From Chloroflexota bacterium (lineage in GTDB: Bacteria; Chloroflexota; Limnocylindria; P2-11E), in contig VBGU01000212.1 in assembly GCA_005881085.1 (NCBI GenBank), forward strand, positions 1 through 8,625: a DNA stretch of 8,625 nt. Direction: 5' to 3'. Below the pieces are notes generated by a model, which searched no databases, was not told the DNA's origin, and saw only the letters and a program-made list of their open reading frames with translations. Positions 1 to 6,647 of this stretch are shown piece by piece (within the stretch, counting starts at the first letter, position 1; each line of letters begins with the position of its first letter). Both the position numbers and the translations under genes were made by a program.

Positions 1-726
1 CTTCTCGCCGTACTGCGGCGGCTCGGGCGCCTTCGGCGACTCGATCGGTACCTCCGCATCGAGAGAGCCGAACGCCGAGGCCGCGCGATCGAGCAGCTCC
101 TCGGCGGGCGCGTCGCCCGCGACGATGAAGTACGCGTTGTTCGGCGCGTAGTGACGGCGGTAATGCGCGTAGAGACCGTCGCGCGTCATGAGCTTGATGT
201 CGTCTTTGCTACCAATGACACCTTGCGCATACGGGTGTCGTGCGAACGCGACGGCCTGCAGCTGCTCGCCGAGGAGGAACGACGGATCGTTCTCGAGCCC
301 CTCGCGCTCGCTCACGATGACGTTCCGCTCGGCCTCGGTCTCCTCGACGGTGATGAGCGCGTTCCGCATTCGGTCCGCCTCGAGCTCGAGCGCCACCGGG
401 TAGCGCTCGGCGGGCACCGTTTCGAAGTAGCAAGTCACGTCCTCGCTCGTGAACGCGTTCCAGAGCGCGCCGTATCGCGCGAGCAGCTTGTCGAGGTCGC
501 CCTTCGGGTGCTTCGGAGTGCCCTTGAAGAGCATGTGCTCGAGGAAGTGCGACATACCGGTCGTTCCGGGAACCTCGTTGCGCCCGCCGACGTGGTACCA
601 GACCCAGAGCGAGATGACAGGCGCGTGCCGCGCCTCGAGCGCGTGCATCATGAGCCCGTTGTCGAGGCGGCGCGAGGCGGGGGCTTCGGTAACGGTGGGG
701 ATGCAATGAAGTCTAGCTAGCGGCAC
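1..726 (-). CDS. M16 family zinc metallopeptidase, N-terminal part (cut by window edge)
   Basis: This is the first 242 codons of a peptidase of the M16 (pitrilysin, insulinase-like) family, which cleaves peptides in a clam-shaped chamber using one zinc ion. The inverted zinc motif HFLEH lies at residues 60-64, with His60 and His64 as ligands, Glu63 as catalytic base, and a Glu near residue 140 in the ERNVIVSE segment as the likely third ligand. The family's RRLDNGL opening (19-25), the GGRNE segment (47-51), HPYAQGVIG (164-172) and APNNAYFIVAGD (194-205) are also present. I place the start at a GTG at 726, since no ATG lies upstream of the RRLDNGL segment in a sensible place; no good ribosome binding site is visible. 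No signal peptide is seen. The C-terminal part lies beyond the left edge. M16B enzymes often come as pairs of half-length subunits, so a second M16 gene could follow. The family call is firm; the substrate cannot be told. Confidence 0.93.
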   Translation of the reverse strand, partial: MPLARLHCIPTVTEAPASRRLDNGLMMHALEARHAPVISLWVWYHVGGRNEVPGTTGMSHFLEHMLFKGTPKHPKGDLDKLLARYGALWNAFTSEDVTCYFETVPAERYPVALELEADRMRNALITVEETEAERNVIVSEREGLENDPSFLLGEQLQAVAFARHPYAQGVIGSKDDIKLMTRDGLYAHYRRHYAPNNAYFIVAGDAPAEELLDRAASAFGSLDAEVPIESPKAPEPPQYGEK

Positions 727-768
727 GGTCGAACGCCCCGACTCGCACCGGTGGTAGCACTTGTTGAG

Positions 769-1740
769 ATGGTCGCCTGGTTCGGACACATGGCGGTCCG
801 CGAAAGGGCAGCTCTCTTCGCCTGGGCCTCGGCGTTGATCGTGGTGATCGTGCTCCCGTTGAGTTATGGCAGGGCACCGTCCGACTGCTTTTACTCGCCG
901 GAGGACTTCTCCCGGTGTGACCCGTGGCGAGCGATCGCCACGCTCGGTGACGCTGCCGCGACCCTCCTGATGGCAGCCGCGCTCTGGATCACACGAAACG
1001 CAGCGACCACTCGACTGCATCGAGTCGCTCGGGTCGTCGGGGCGATAGGCGTCCCCGTTGCAATCGGCGGCAGCCTCGGCGCTCTGTCCGGCGATGCGTA
1101 CCTCATGGCTCGACCAGTGGCCGCGGTGGGTTTTGCGGCGCTCGGCTTCGCCCTCTCTGTCGAGAGCGACCGGGGAGATCCGCTCATCAGGTCACGACTC
1201 GGTGTGATCGTCGGCGCCACGCTCGCTGTGTGGGCGATCGCCTATATCCCGCGAGACGACTGGATCTTTCCGACAGGTGGTGAGTTGTTCGTCGTTCCGT
1301 ATGTCATCTGGGCGCTCCGACTCGGATACCGGCTCGGCACCGGCAGAGCACCGTCACCGGACGCACCACGACGGGTCCAGGCGGAGATCGTCGCGGACAT
1401 CGCGGTGGTTCTGCTGTTCCTTCTTGCGCTCCCCTTTTGGATAAGGTCGACGTTCGGTGTCGCCTCGATCGGCGATCCCACGAACCTCGTCACTGTCACG
1501 AACGCGACGAGCGAGGCGATCGACTTTTATCAATATCGGGACCAGAGGGCGTACCGCGAACGGATCGAGGCGGGCGAAACAAAGACGTGGGATTGGCTCG
1601 AGCATGGCTCGTACTCACCCGCAGCCGAAGATCTGGCCGGGACGCCGATCTTCTGTCCGTACTTCCAGGATCGGGAGCTACGCCGCGCGCATTACCAGAT
1701 CACGGTCGTTCGCGAACCCGCGACATGCGCGGCCCGCTGA
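769..1740 (+). CDS. Predicted seven-helix membrane protein with C-terminal outside domain, function unknown
   Basis: I do not recognise this family. With an ATG start at 769 it has 323 residues. Hydrophobic segments lie at about 14-32, 56-74, 89-107, 113-131, 143-161, 170-189 and 207-225, which suggests seven membrane helices. With the N-terminus inside, the loop after helix 1 and the last 98 residues would be outside. This fits the cysteines: Cys40 and Cys50 in that first loop, Cys296 and Cys320 in the tail, each pair able to form a disulfide. The tail starts with a beta-rich VTVTNAT pattern and an EAGET segment, like small beta-sandwich domains. Alternative in-frame starts are GTG at 751 and ATG at 790; none has a clear ribosome binding site. 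It is the only plus-strand gene, divergent from the M16 peptidase and convergent with the lipoprotein, with 3 bases between the two gene ends. It is a real gene judged by its hydrophobic pattern and open frame; the function is unknown. Confidence 0.78.
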   Translation: MVAWFGHMAVRERAALFAWASALIVVIVLPLSYGRAPSDCFYSPEDFSRCDPWRAIATLGDAAATLLMAAALWITRNAATTRLHRVARVVGAIGVPVAIGGSLGALSGDAYLMARPVAAVGFAALGFALSVESDRGDPLIRSRLGVIVGATLAVWAIAYIPRDDWIFPTGGELFVVPYVIWALRLGYRLGTGRAPSPDAPRRVQAEIVADIAVVLLFLLALPFWIRSTFGVASIGDPTNLVTVTNATSEAIDFYQYRDQRAYRERIEAGETKTWDWLEHGSYSPAAEDLAGTPIFCPYFQDRELRRAHYQITVVREPATCAAR

Positions 1741-1743
1741 GCC

Positions 1744-2529
1744 TTATTGGCTCGAGAACTGGTACGCGTGCGCGAAGACCTCGTATTCCCACGGAACGGT
1801 CGGCGGCGGATAACCGTCGTGCATCTGGATCTTGAAGGTTTCGCCGGCCGCGAGGTTCAACCACGGTTTGTCGTTGGCGGCGAGCTCCGGACGCCATTGC
1901 AGAGCGCCGAGCACCTCGCGCGATGACGCTTTGCTCCGAAGGACAACGACCAAGTGAAGCTTCGAGAAGCCCGGCACGGTCGTGGTCGTCGCGACGGTCA
2001 GATCGCATCCGATCACGCCGACCGCGGCGTCATTCGCGCACGTTTGACTCGCCACGCTGACGCCGCTCACCTCCCCGATCGTGGTGAGACTTCGCGCGAC
2101 CTTGAACTCTTGCACGTCGCCTTGAGTGAACGTCTTGTCATATCGCACGACCGTCCACGAGTCGCCTGGTGGGATCGGGAAATACCAGTTCTGAAACTTT
2201 GCATCGACTCGATCGGGCGGCACGCCGGCGTTGCCGATGCGCTCGTCGGTGACCGTGAGTCCGTCCGCGCTCTTGAATCTCACTGTCATGAACCAGTCGA
2301 GGACGAAGGCATTGGGGTTCGAGAAGAAGATCGCTGTCTTGCTGACCGTCACCACCGTTCCCGCGCGCACCGCGAGCGGATCGACCTCGTACGTCAGAGG
2401 CAAAATGTCCGGCTTCGCGACCACCGTGGCCGAGGGTGCGGGTGTGGGCGTCGGTCGATATTCGGGAGCCTCGACGCTGCAAGCGGAGAACACGACGGCG
2501 AGCAGCGCGCACGTCAAAACGCGACGCAT
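1744..2529 (-). CDS. Predicted secreted lipoprotein, function unknown
   Basis: This 261-residue protein begins with a lipoprotein signal peptide: Arg2-Arg3, a hydrophobic stretch (4-16) and a lipobox-like VFSAC, with Cys17 as the lipidated residue. Phe at position -3 is unusual but tolerated. A Thr/Pro/Ala-rich linker (about 22-36) follows, as is common in lipoproteins that hold a domain away from the membrane. The rest is beta-strand-like, perhaps two sandwich domains (about 42-150 and 155-258). Cys164 and Cys175 could form a disulfide. An LAAGETF segment (226-232) resembles the EAGET segment in the tail of the convergent membrane protein, which may only reflect a similar fold. It follows the penicillin-binding protein gene by 39 bases, so it is probably the last gene of that unit. 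The bases just upstream of the ATG read CTCCTCCT, the opposite of a ribosome binding site, so initiation is by some other route or the start is elsewhere. I do not recognise the family. Confidence 0.8.
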   Translation of the reverse strand: MRRVLTCALLAVVFSACSVEAPEYRPTPTPAPSATVVAKPDILPLTYEVDPLAVRAGTVVTVSKTAIFFSNPNAFVLDWFMTVRFKSADGLTVTDERIGNAGVPPDRVDAKFQNWYFPIPPGDSWTVVRYDKTFTQGDVQEFKVARSLTTIGEVSGVSVASQTCANDAAVGVIGCDLTVATTTTVPGFSKLHLVVVLRSKASSREVLGALQWRPELAANDKPWLNLAAGETFKIQMHDGYPPPTVPWEYEVFAHAYQFSSQ

Positions 2530-2568
2530 CAGGAGGAGCCTAGTCCCGTGCCGCGAGCGCTCCGGTGG

Positions 2569-4725
2569 CTACGGCGTGGCGAACTTCGCGGTCAGCACGG
2601 CCTTCACGGCGATCGCGGAATCCACCGAGCCGAACACGCCGGGCCTCTCGGTGTACTCATCGAGCACCGCGGCGACGGCGATCGACGGCTGCTCGAATGA
2701 GGCCCAACCGATGAACCACGCGTCCACCTTGCCGGTGACGGGCGACTCGGCCGTTCCACTTTTCCCCGCCGTGGTCGGCGAATACGTGCGGAACACGGAG
2801 GACACGGTGCCGTCCAGATCGGTCGTCACCGCATGCATGCCGTCGCGGATGAGCGAAAGGTCGGTGGGGATCGAGAGCGCCGACCCGGCCTGCGTCTTCG
2901 GATAGCTCTTGACGCTCGTGCCGGCGCGGTCGCGGAGCTCGATCACCAGCCGCGGCTTCCACACGATGCCGTCGTTCGCCAGCGCCGAGACGTAGTTCGC
3001 CATCTGCAACGGCGTCGCGAGGAGGAAGCCCTGTCCGATCGCCAGGTTCGTCGCGTCTCCCGGGTTCCACACTTGGTCGGAGGGGTTCGCGAAATACTGC
3101 TTCTTCCATTCGGGGCTCGGAACGATCCCCTCGTCTTCGTAGACGAAGTCGATGTCGGTGGCCTTGCCCAGACCGAAGCTCTTCGCCATGTTCGGCAGGA
3201 TGTTCGGGTCGCGGTCGTTGAGGCGCTTGCCGAGCTCGTAGAAGAAGGTGTTGCAGCTCCTGGCGAGTGCGGTCCGAAGATCCATGAGACCGAGTGCGAC
3301 CGGTTCGTGGTTGACCTGCGCCCACTGCTCGCCGTACCCGGTCCAACGCTGCGGGCAGTCGATCCGGTCGCCCCAGCTGTACACGCCGTTCCGGAGCGCG
3401 GCGGCAGCGGTGATCGGCTTGAACGACGACCCGGTCGGGTATCGCCCGAACGTCGCGCGGTTGAAGAACGGCCGGTTCGGGTCCGAGGTGTAGCGCGCGA
3501 TCGCCGCGGCGTCGCCGGAAACCAGCGCGTTCAGGTCGAAGGTCGGACGGCTCGCGAGCGCGAGGATCTCGCCCGACCACGGGTCCTCCGCGACGATCGC
3601 TCCTTTGTTGTTGCCCAGCGCGTTCTCGGCCACGCGCTGCAGCTCGACATCGCGTCCCGGCACCGGCGCGGTCTCCGCGAGCGTTTCGACCGGACGCTCG
3701 TCCGACTCGACGATGCCAAGACGGAATCCGTAGCTCCCGCCGAGCTCGTCGTCGAGGGTCGCCTCGAGCCCGGTGTCCTTCTTACCGATGAGATCTCCGG
3801 CCTCGATGCCGCGCGCCGTCTTCGCCGTGGCCTCGTCCTCGCTCGCCTCCGCCAGGTAGCCCAGCGTCTGCGACGCGAGACCGGTCGGGTAGCTCCGCAC
3901 GCGCGTCGCCTGCACCTGCACGCCCTCGATCAGGGAGAGACGTGTGCGTAGCGCGTCGAGCTGCGCCGCGGGAACGGTTTTGATCGGTACGAAGAGATCG
4001 GGCTTCACCCACGACTGCGTGTACTTCGCCTTGATCTGGTCCGGCGTCATCGCAAGCGCCGACGAGAGCGACGACAAAAGCCCTGCCTCGGAGCGGATCT
4101 GTCCGGTGATCACGCCGATGACCCCGGCCTCGATGAAGGTGGCGAGCTCGGTACCGTCGCGAGCGACGATCCGACCTCGTGAGGTGGGCAGGCGCGTCAT
4201 CCGCACGAGGCGCCCCGCGGTGAGATGCGGAAGGATGGCCTCGGGAGTCCACGCGATCCGCCAGACGGCTTTGTCCTTCTCCCCGACCATCACGAGCTGG
4301 AGCGTGGTCGCGCGAGCGATGTCACCGACACGTTGCGTGTGGAAGATCAGGTCGAGAGGCACGCTCGCCTTTCGCGGGTCAGGTGAGCCGTTCGGGAGCG
4401 CGGGGTGCGTCGCCGTCTCTGGCTTTGCCTCGAGCGAGCGGAGCGTCATCTCCTCCGCGATGCGCGGCAGACGATCGATGAAGCCCGCGGTCGTGACCTG
4501 GTCCTTCGCGTCGTCAGTCAAGAGATCCCACATCGCCCGGTAGTCGGACTTCTGCCATGCGGCGGCGTACTGGCGCGCGATGGGTTCGGCCGGAGGCGGC
4601 CCAGGCTCGCAGGCGCTGGCGACTGTCGCGCAGAGGAAGAGGAACGCAAGCGCGGGGGCTGGGGGGCGAAGCCCCCCAACGCTAATACCCAGCGGCCTGA
4701 CCCTCGCGGCGCGGATCCGCGCCAC
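2569..4725 (-). CDS. Class B penicillin-binding protein with MecA-type NTF2-like N-terminal domain
   Basis: This is a D,D-transpeptidase that cross-links peptidoglycan stem peptides outside the membrane and is a beta-lactam target. Numbered from a GTG at 4725 (718 residues), the order is: a hydrophobic signal segment ending in VASAC with Cys39 as likely lipid anchor; an NTF2-like domain of the MecA_N type (about 45-160); a dimerisation domain opening at SRGRIVARDG (182-191); and a transpeptidase domain (about 372-712). The three catalytic motifs are complete: SSFK with nucleophile Ser433, SCN at 490-492 and KSGT at 655-658. The MecA-like layout is known from PBP2a and PBP3 of Gram-positive bacteria. 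I chose GTG 4725 because the in-frame ATG at 4794 would overlap the previous gene by 113 bases and give a long, highly basic leader; even so the overlap is 44 bases and no good ribosome binding site is seen. A GC-rich hairpin lies within the signal peptide codons. The gene sits between the GGT-family gene and a lipoprotein gene. Confidence 0.93.
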   Translation of the reverse strand: MARIRAARVRPLGISVGGLRPPAPALAFLFLCATVASACEPGPPPAEPIARQYAAAWQKSDYRAMWDLLTDDAKDQVTTAGFIDRLPRIAEEMTLRSLEAKPETATHPALPNGSPDPRKASVPLDLIFHTQRVGDIARATTLQLVMVGEKDKAVWRIAWTPEAILPHLTAGRLVRMTRLPTSRGRIVARDGTELATFIEAGVIGVITGQIRSEAGLLSSLSSALAMTPDQIKAKYTQSWVKPDLFVPIKTVPAAQLDALRTRLSLIEGVQVQATRVRSYPTGLASQTLGYLAEASEDEATAKTARGIEAGDLIGKKDTGLEATLDDELGGSYGFRLGIVESDERPVETLAETAPVPGRDVELQRVAENALGNNKGAIVAEDPWSGEILALASRPTFDLNALVSGDAAAIARYTSDPNRPFFNRATFGRYPTGSSFKPITAAAALRNGVYSWGDRIDCPQRWTGYGEQWAQVNHEPVALGLMDLRTALARSCNTFFYELGKRLNDRDPNILPNMAKSFGLGKATDIDFVYEDEGIVPSPEWKKQYFANPSDQVWNPGDATNLAIGQGFLLATPLQMANYVSALANDGIVWKPRLVIELRDRAGTSVKSYPKTQAGSALSIPTDLSLIRDGMHAVTTDLDGTVSSVFRTYSPTTAGKSGTAESPVTGKVDAWFIGWASFEQPSIAVAAVLDEYTERPGVFGSVDSAIAVKAVLTAKFATP
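4660..4678 (-). repeat. GC-rich perfect inverted repeat at the GGT/PBP junction
   Basis: An 8-bp stem (TGGGGGGC paired with GCCCCCCA) encloses a 3-base loop. It begins 3 bases after the TAG stop of the GGT-family gene. No T-tract follows it on the minus strand, so it is not a typical intrinsic terminator, and the downstream PBP gene needs transcription through it. If the PBP starts at 4725, the hairpin codes for a Gly-Gly-Leu-Arg-Pro-Pro segment of its signal peptide. It might be a copy of a short dispersed repeat, an attenuating structure or an mRNA processing or stability element; the sequence alone does not decide. Confidence 0.6.
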
Positions 4726-6250
4726 CTGCGAATGATCCGTTCGGGTCGATCGCGATCGCTTGCGCGCCCCCGGTGATCTCGTCCCAATCTCCAAGCACCG
4801 CGACCTCGTGGCCCTTCGCCGCCATCGCGCGACGGACGGCTTCGGGATAACGGCGCTCCATCTTCAGTGTGCGCCCCGAGTCGTGATACCAACGGGGCTC
4901 CTCGATCGCCTGCTGCACGTCCATGCCGAAGTCGATGAGGCCCACCGCGAGCTGGAAGTTCGTCTGCACCTGCGCATGGCGTCCGGGCGTGCCGAACACG
5001 AATCGCGGCATCGAGCCCTCGAGCGCGATCACCGTGTTCAAGGTGTGGACGGGGCGTTTGCCGGGCGCGAGCGCGTTGGGCGAGCGCGGGTCGAGCGAGA
5101 AGCCCGAGAGCCGGTTATTGAGGAGGATCCCGGTGCCCGGCACGACGGTGGCCGCCCCGAACGCGCTGAACACGCTTTCGATGAGCGAGACGGCGTTGCC
5201 GTCGCGGTCGACGACCGCGAGATAGGTCGTGTCGGCGGGCGTCATGAGCGAGCCGGCCTCGCTGCGCTCGCTCGCTTTCGCATTGACGGCGCGGCGGCGT
5301 GTTGCGACGAACTCGACGTCGAGCAAGCGGCGCGCATCGAAGTCGACGCGCGCGGGATCGCCCGCGTGCGCGTCGCGATCCGCGAACGCGAGCTTCTTCG
5401 TCTCGACCATGAGGTGGATGAGCTCGGCGCTCCCCCACTCGAACGATCGGACGTCGATGCCCTCGACGATCGCGAGCTCCTCGAGAAGGATGTGACCCTG
5501 AGAGACCGGCGGTTGGCCGAACAGACGGAGACCGCGGTAGTTGATAGATAGCGGCTCGGGGCGATCCGTGCGATGCGCGGCCAGATCGGCGCGGTCGATC
5601 GCGCCGCCGATCCCCGCGATCGCAGTCGCGAAACGCTCACCGACGTCGCCGCGGTAGAACGCGTCGGCGCCGTCGCGCGCGAGCGCCTGGAGTGTCACGG
5701 CCAGGTCCCGCTGCTGGAGCATCTCGCCGGCGCCGGGCCACCGACCGCGCGGACCGAAGATCTGCGCGGCCTCCTCGTCCTGGGCGATGCGATCACCCTC
5801 TTCGGCGATCGCCTCGGCGAGCACGTCGCTCACGGGGAAGCCGTTCTCGGCGTAGCCGATCGCGGGGGCGAGCGCGCGATCGAGGCCGAGGCGGCCGTGG
5901 TCGGCGAGAAGATCGGCGAGCCCGGCGACGAGTCCGGGCACGGTCGCGATCGTGGCACCCTGGCGCGGGAACTCCGTGCCGAAGCTCTCGGGGTCGAGGG
6001 CGTGAGGCGCGGCGCCCGAACCGTTGTACGCGGTCACCTCGCGCGACCGCGCGTCGTAGAACAGCGCGAACATATCGCCGCCGATCGCGCTGCGATGCGG
6101 CATGACCACGGCGCAGACCGCGGCAGCGGCGATGGCGGCATCGGCGGCGTTGCCGCCTTCGCGGAGAGCGGCGAGACCAGCGGACGTCGCGAGGTGATGT
6201 CCGCTCGCGACCAGACCGTTCGCGGCTCGGACCGTGCGGCGAGTCGTCAA
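4682..6250 (-). CDS. Gamma-glutamyltransferase family N-terminal-nucleophile hydrolase, YwrD-like
   Basis: This 522-residue protein belongs to the gamma-glutamyltransferase/cephalosporin acylase family. These enzymes are made as a precursor and cut themselves just before a Thr that then acts as the nucleophile. That site is ADTTYLAVVD with Thr341, predicting a large subunit 1-340 and a small subunit 341-522. Other family marks are the GNAADAAIA segment (33-41), SAIGGDM (54-60), ATVPGLVAGL (102-111), LLNNRLSGFSLDP (376-388), GTPGRHAQVQ (420-429) and the closing DPRREGQAAGY. There is no signal peptide, so it is probably cytoplasmic, as expected for YwrD-type members. The Ser-Ser pair that forms the oxyanion hole in classical GGT (RPLSSM) is replaced by RPVHTL, so transfer to glutamyl acceptors should not be assumed. 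The start is TTG at 6250, with GAGGA just upstream as ribosome binding site, 16 bases after the previous stop. Glutathione, another gamma-glutamyl compound or an acylated amide could be the substrate. Confidence 0.93.
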   Translation of the reverse strand: MTTRRTVRAANGLVASGHHLATSAGLAALREGGNAADAAIAAAAVCAVVMPHRSAIGGDMFALFYDARSREVTAYNGSGAAPHALDPESFGTEFPRQGATIATVPGLVAGLADLLADHGRLGLDRALAPAIGYAENGFPVSDVLAEAIAEEGDRIAQDEEAAQIFGPRGRWPGAGEMLQQRDLAVTLQALARDGADAFYRGDVGERFATAIAGIGGAIDRADLAAHRTDRPEPLSINYRGLRLFGQPPVSQGHILLEELAIVEGIDVRSFEWGSAELIHLMVETKKLAFADRDAHAGDPARVDFDARRLLDVEFVATRRRAVNAKASERSEAGSLMTPADTTYLAVVDRDGNAVSLIESVFSAFGAATVVPGTGILLNNRLSGFSLDPRSPNALAPGKRPVHTLNTVIALEGSMPRFVFGTPGRHAQVQTNFQLAVGLIDFGMDVQQAIEEPRWYHDSGRTLKMERRYPEAVRRAMAAKGHEVAVLGDWDEITGGAQAIAIDPNGSFAGGADPRREGQAAGY

Positions 6251-6266
6251 CAGTCCTCGATGGTAC

Positions 6267-6647
6267 TCAAGGGGCGAACGCGATCGCGATGCGCGCGACC
6301 ACAGCTGAGACCGCCGCGATGCCGATCCCGAGGCTCAGCGAGCCGCGCGGCCGCGGCACCATCGGCGCGAGGGCGAGCGCGAGCAGGACGAAGCCGAAGT
6401 GCGGACTTCCCTGCGTGAGGAGACCGCCGAACAGGATGTACCCGATGCCGATCCACGCGAGGGGCGCGAGTCCATCCGCGAGGATGACGATCGCGCAGAT
6501 CGCCGCGGCGATCACCGAACCCCAGAGCACGTACTCGGCGAAGGTCGCCGCGAATCTGCCACCGGTCTCGTTGAACGCGAGAACGCCGATCGCGGCCGTG
6601 TCGAATCCGGCGGCGAAGAACCGTGCCGCCTTCCCCGTCCGGCTCAC
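6267..6647 (-). CDS. Small integral membrane protein, function unknown
   Basis: This 126-residue protein is mostly hydrophobic, with likely membrane helices at about 37-57, 60-78, 80-96 and 103-124 and a short basic N-terminus (SRTGKAAR). The segment 10-25 is only moderately hydrophobic. I recognise no motif or family. The start is a GTG at 6647 whose last two bases are part of the TGA stop of the acetyltransferase gene (GTGA overlap), with a GGAGG 12 bases upstream inside that gene. This points to coupled translation and is why I reject a longer open frame reaching to 7559, whose upstream part is only a shadow of the acetyltransferase and argH. The GGT-family gene starts 16 bases after its stop. 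Its place between two enzyme genes could suggest a role in transport or membrane anchoring, but that is speculation. Confidence 0.75.
   Translation of the reverse strand: MSRTGKAARFFAAGFDTAAIGVLAFNETGGRFAATFAEYVLWGSVIAAAICAIVILADGLAPLAWIGIGYILFGGLLTQGSPHFGFVLLALALAPMVPRPRGSLSLGIGIAAVSAVVARIAIAFAP

Noticed and set aside
151..720. Long plus-strand open frame of 189 codons
   Set aside because: It lies opposite the M16 peptidase, whose zinc motif and family segments are plain; the plus reading is Arg/Glu/Val-rich shadow coding.
2531..2700. GGAGGAG followed by GTG on the plus strand as a gene start
   Set aside because: The frame that follows is antisense to the PBP C-terminus, which carries conserved family sequence; the plus reading is Arg/Gly-rich and motif-free.
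2833..3951. Plus-strand 372-codon open frame
   Set aside because: It is opposite the catalytic domain of the PBP and has the Arg/Val/Glu-rich makeup of a shadow frame in GC-rich DNA.
4660..4678. Hairpin as a Rho-independent terminator for the GGT-family gene
   Set aside because: No T-tract follows on the minus strand and the PBP gene continues through it on the same strand with no promoter seen.
4726..4794. ATG at 4794 as the PBP start
   Set aside because: It would overlap the GGT-family gene by 113 bases and add a 23-residue highly basic leader before the signal segment; GTG at 4725 is more likely.
4760..6418. Two long plus-strand open frames opposite the GGT-family gene
   Set aside because: They are low-complexity Arg/Ala/Glu/Gly-rich readings of the complementary strand with no recognisable motif.
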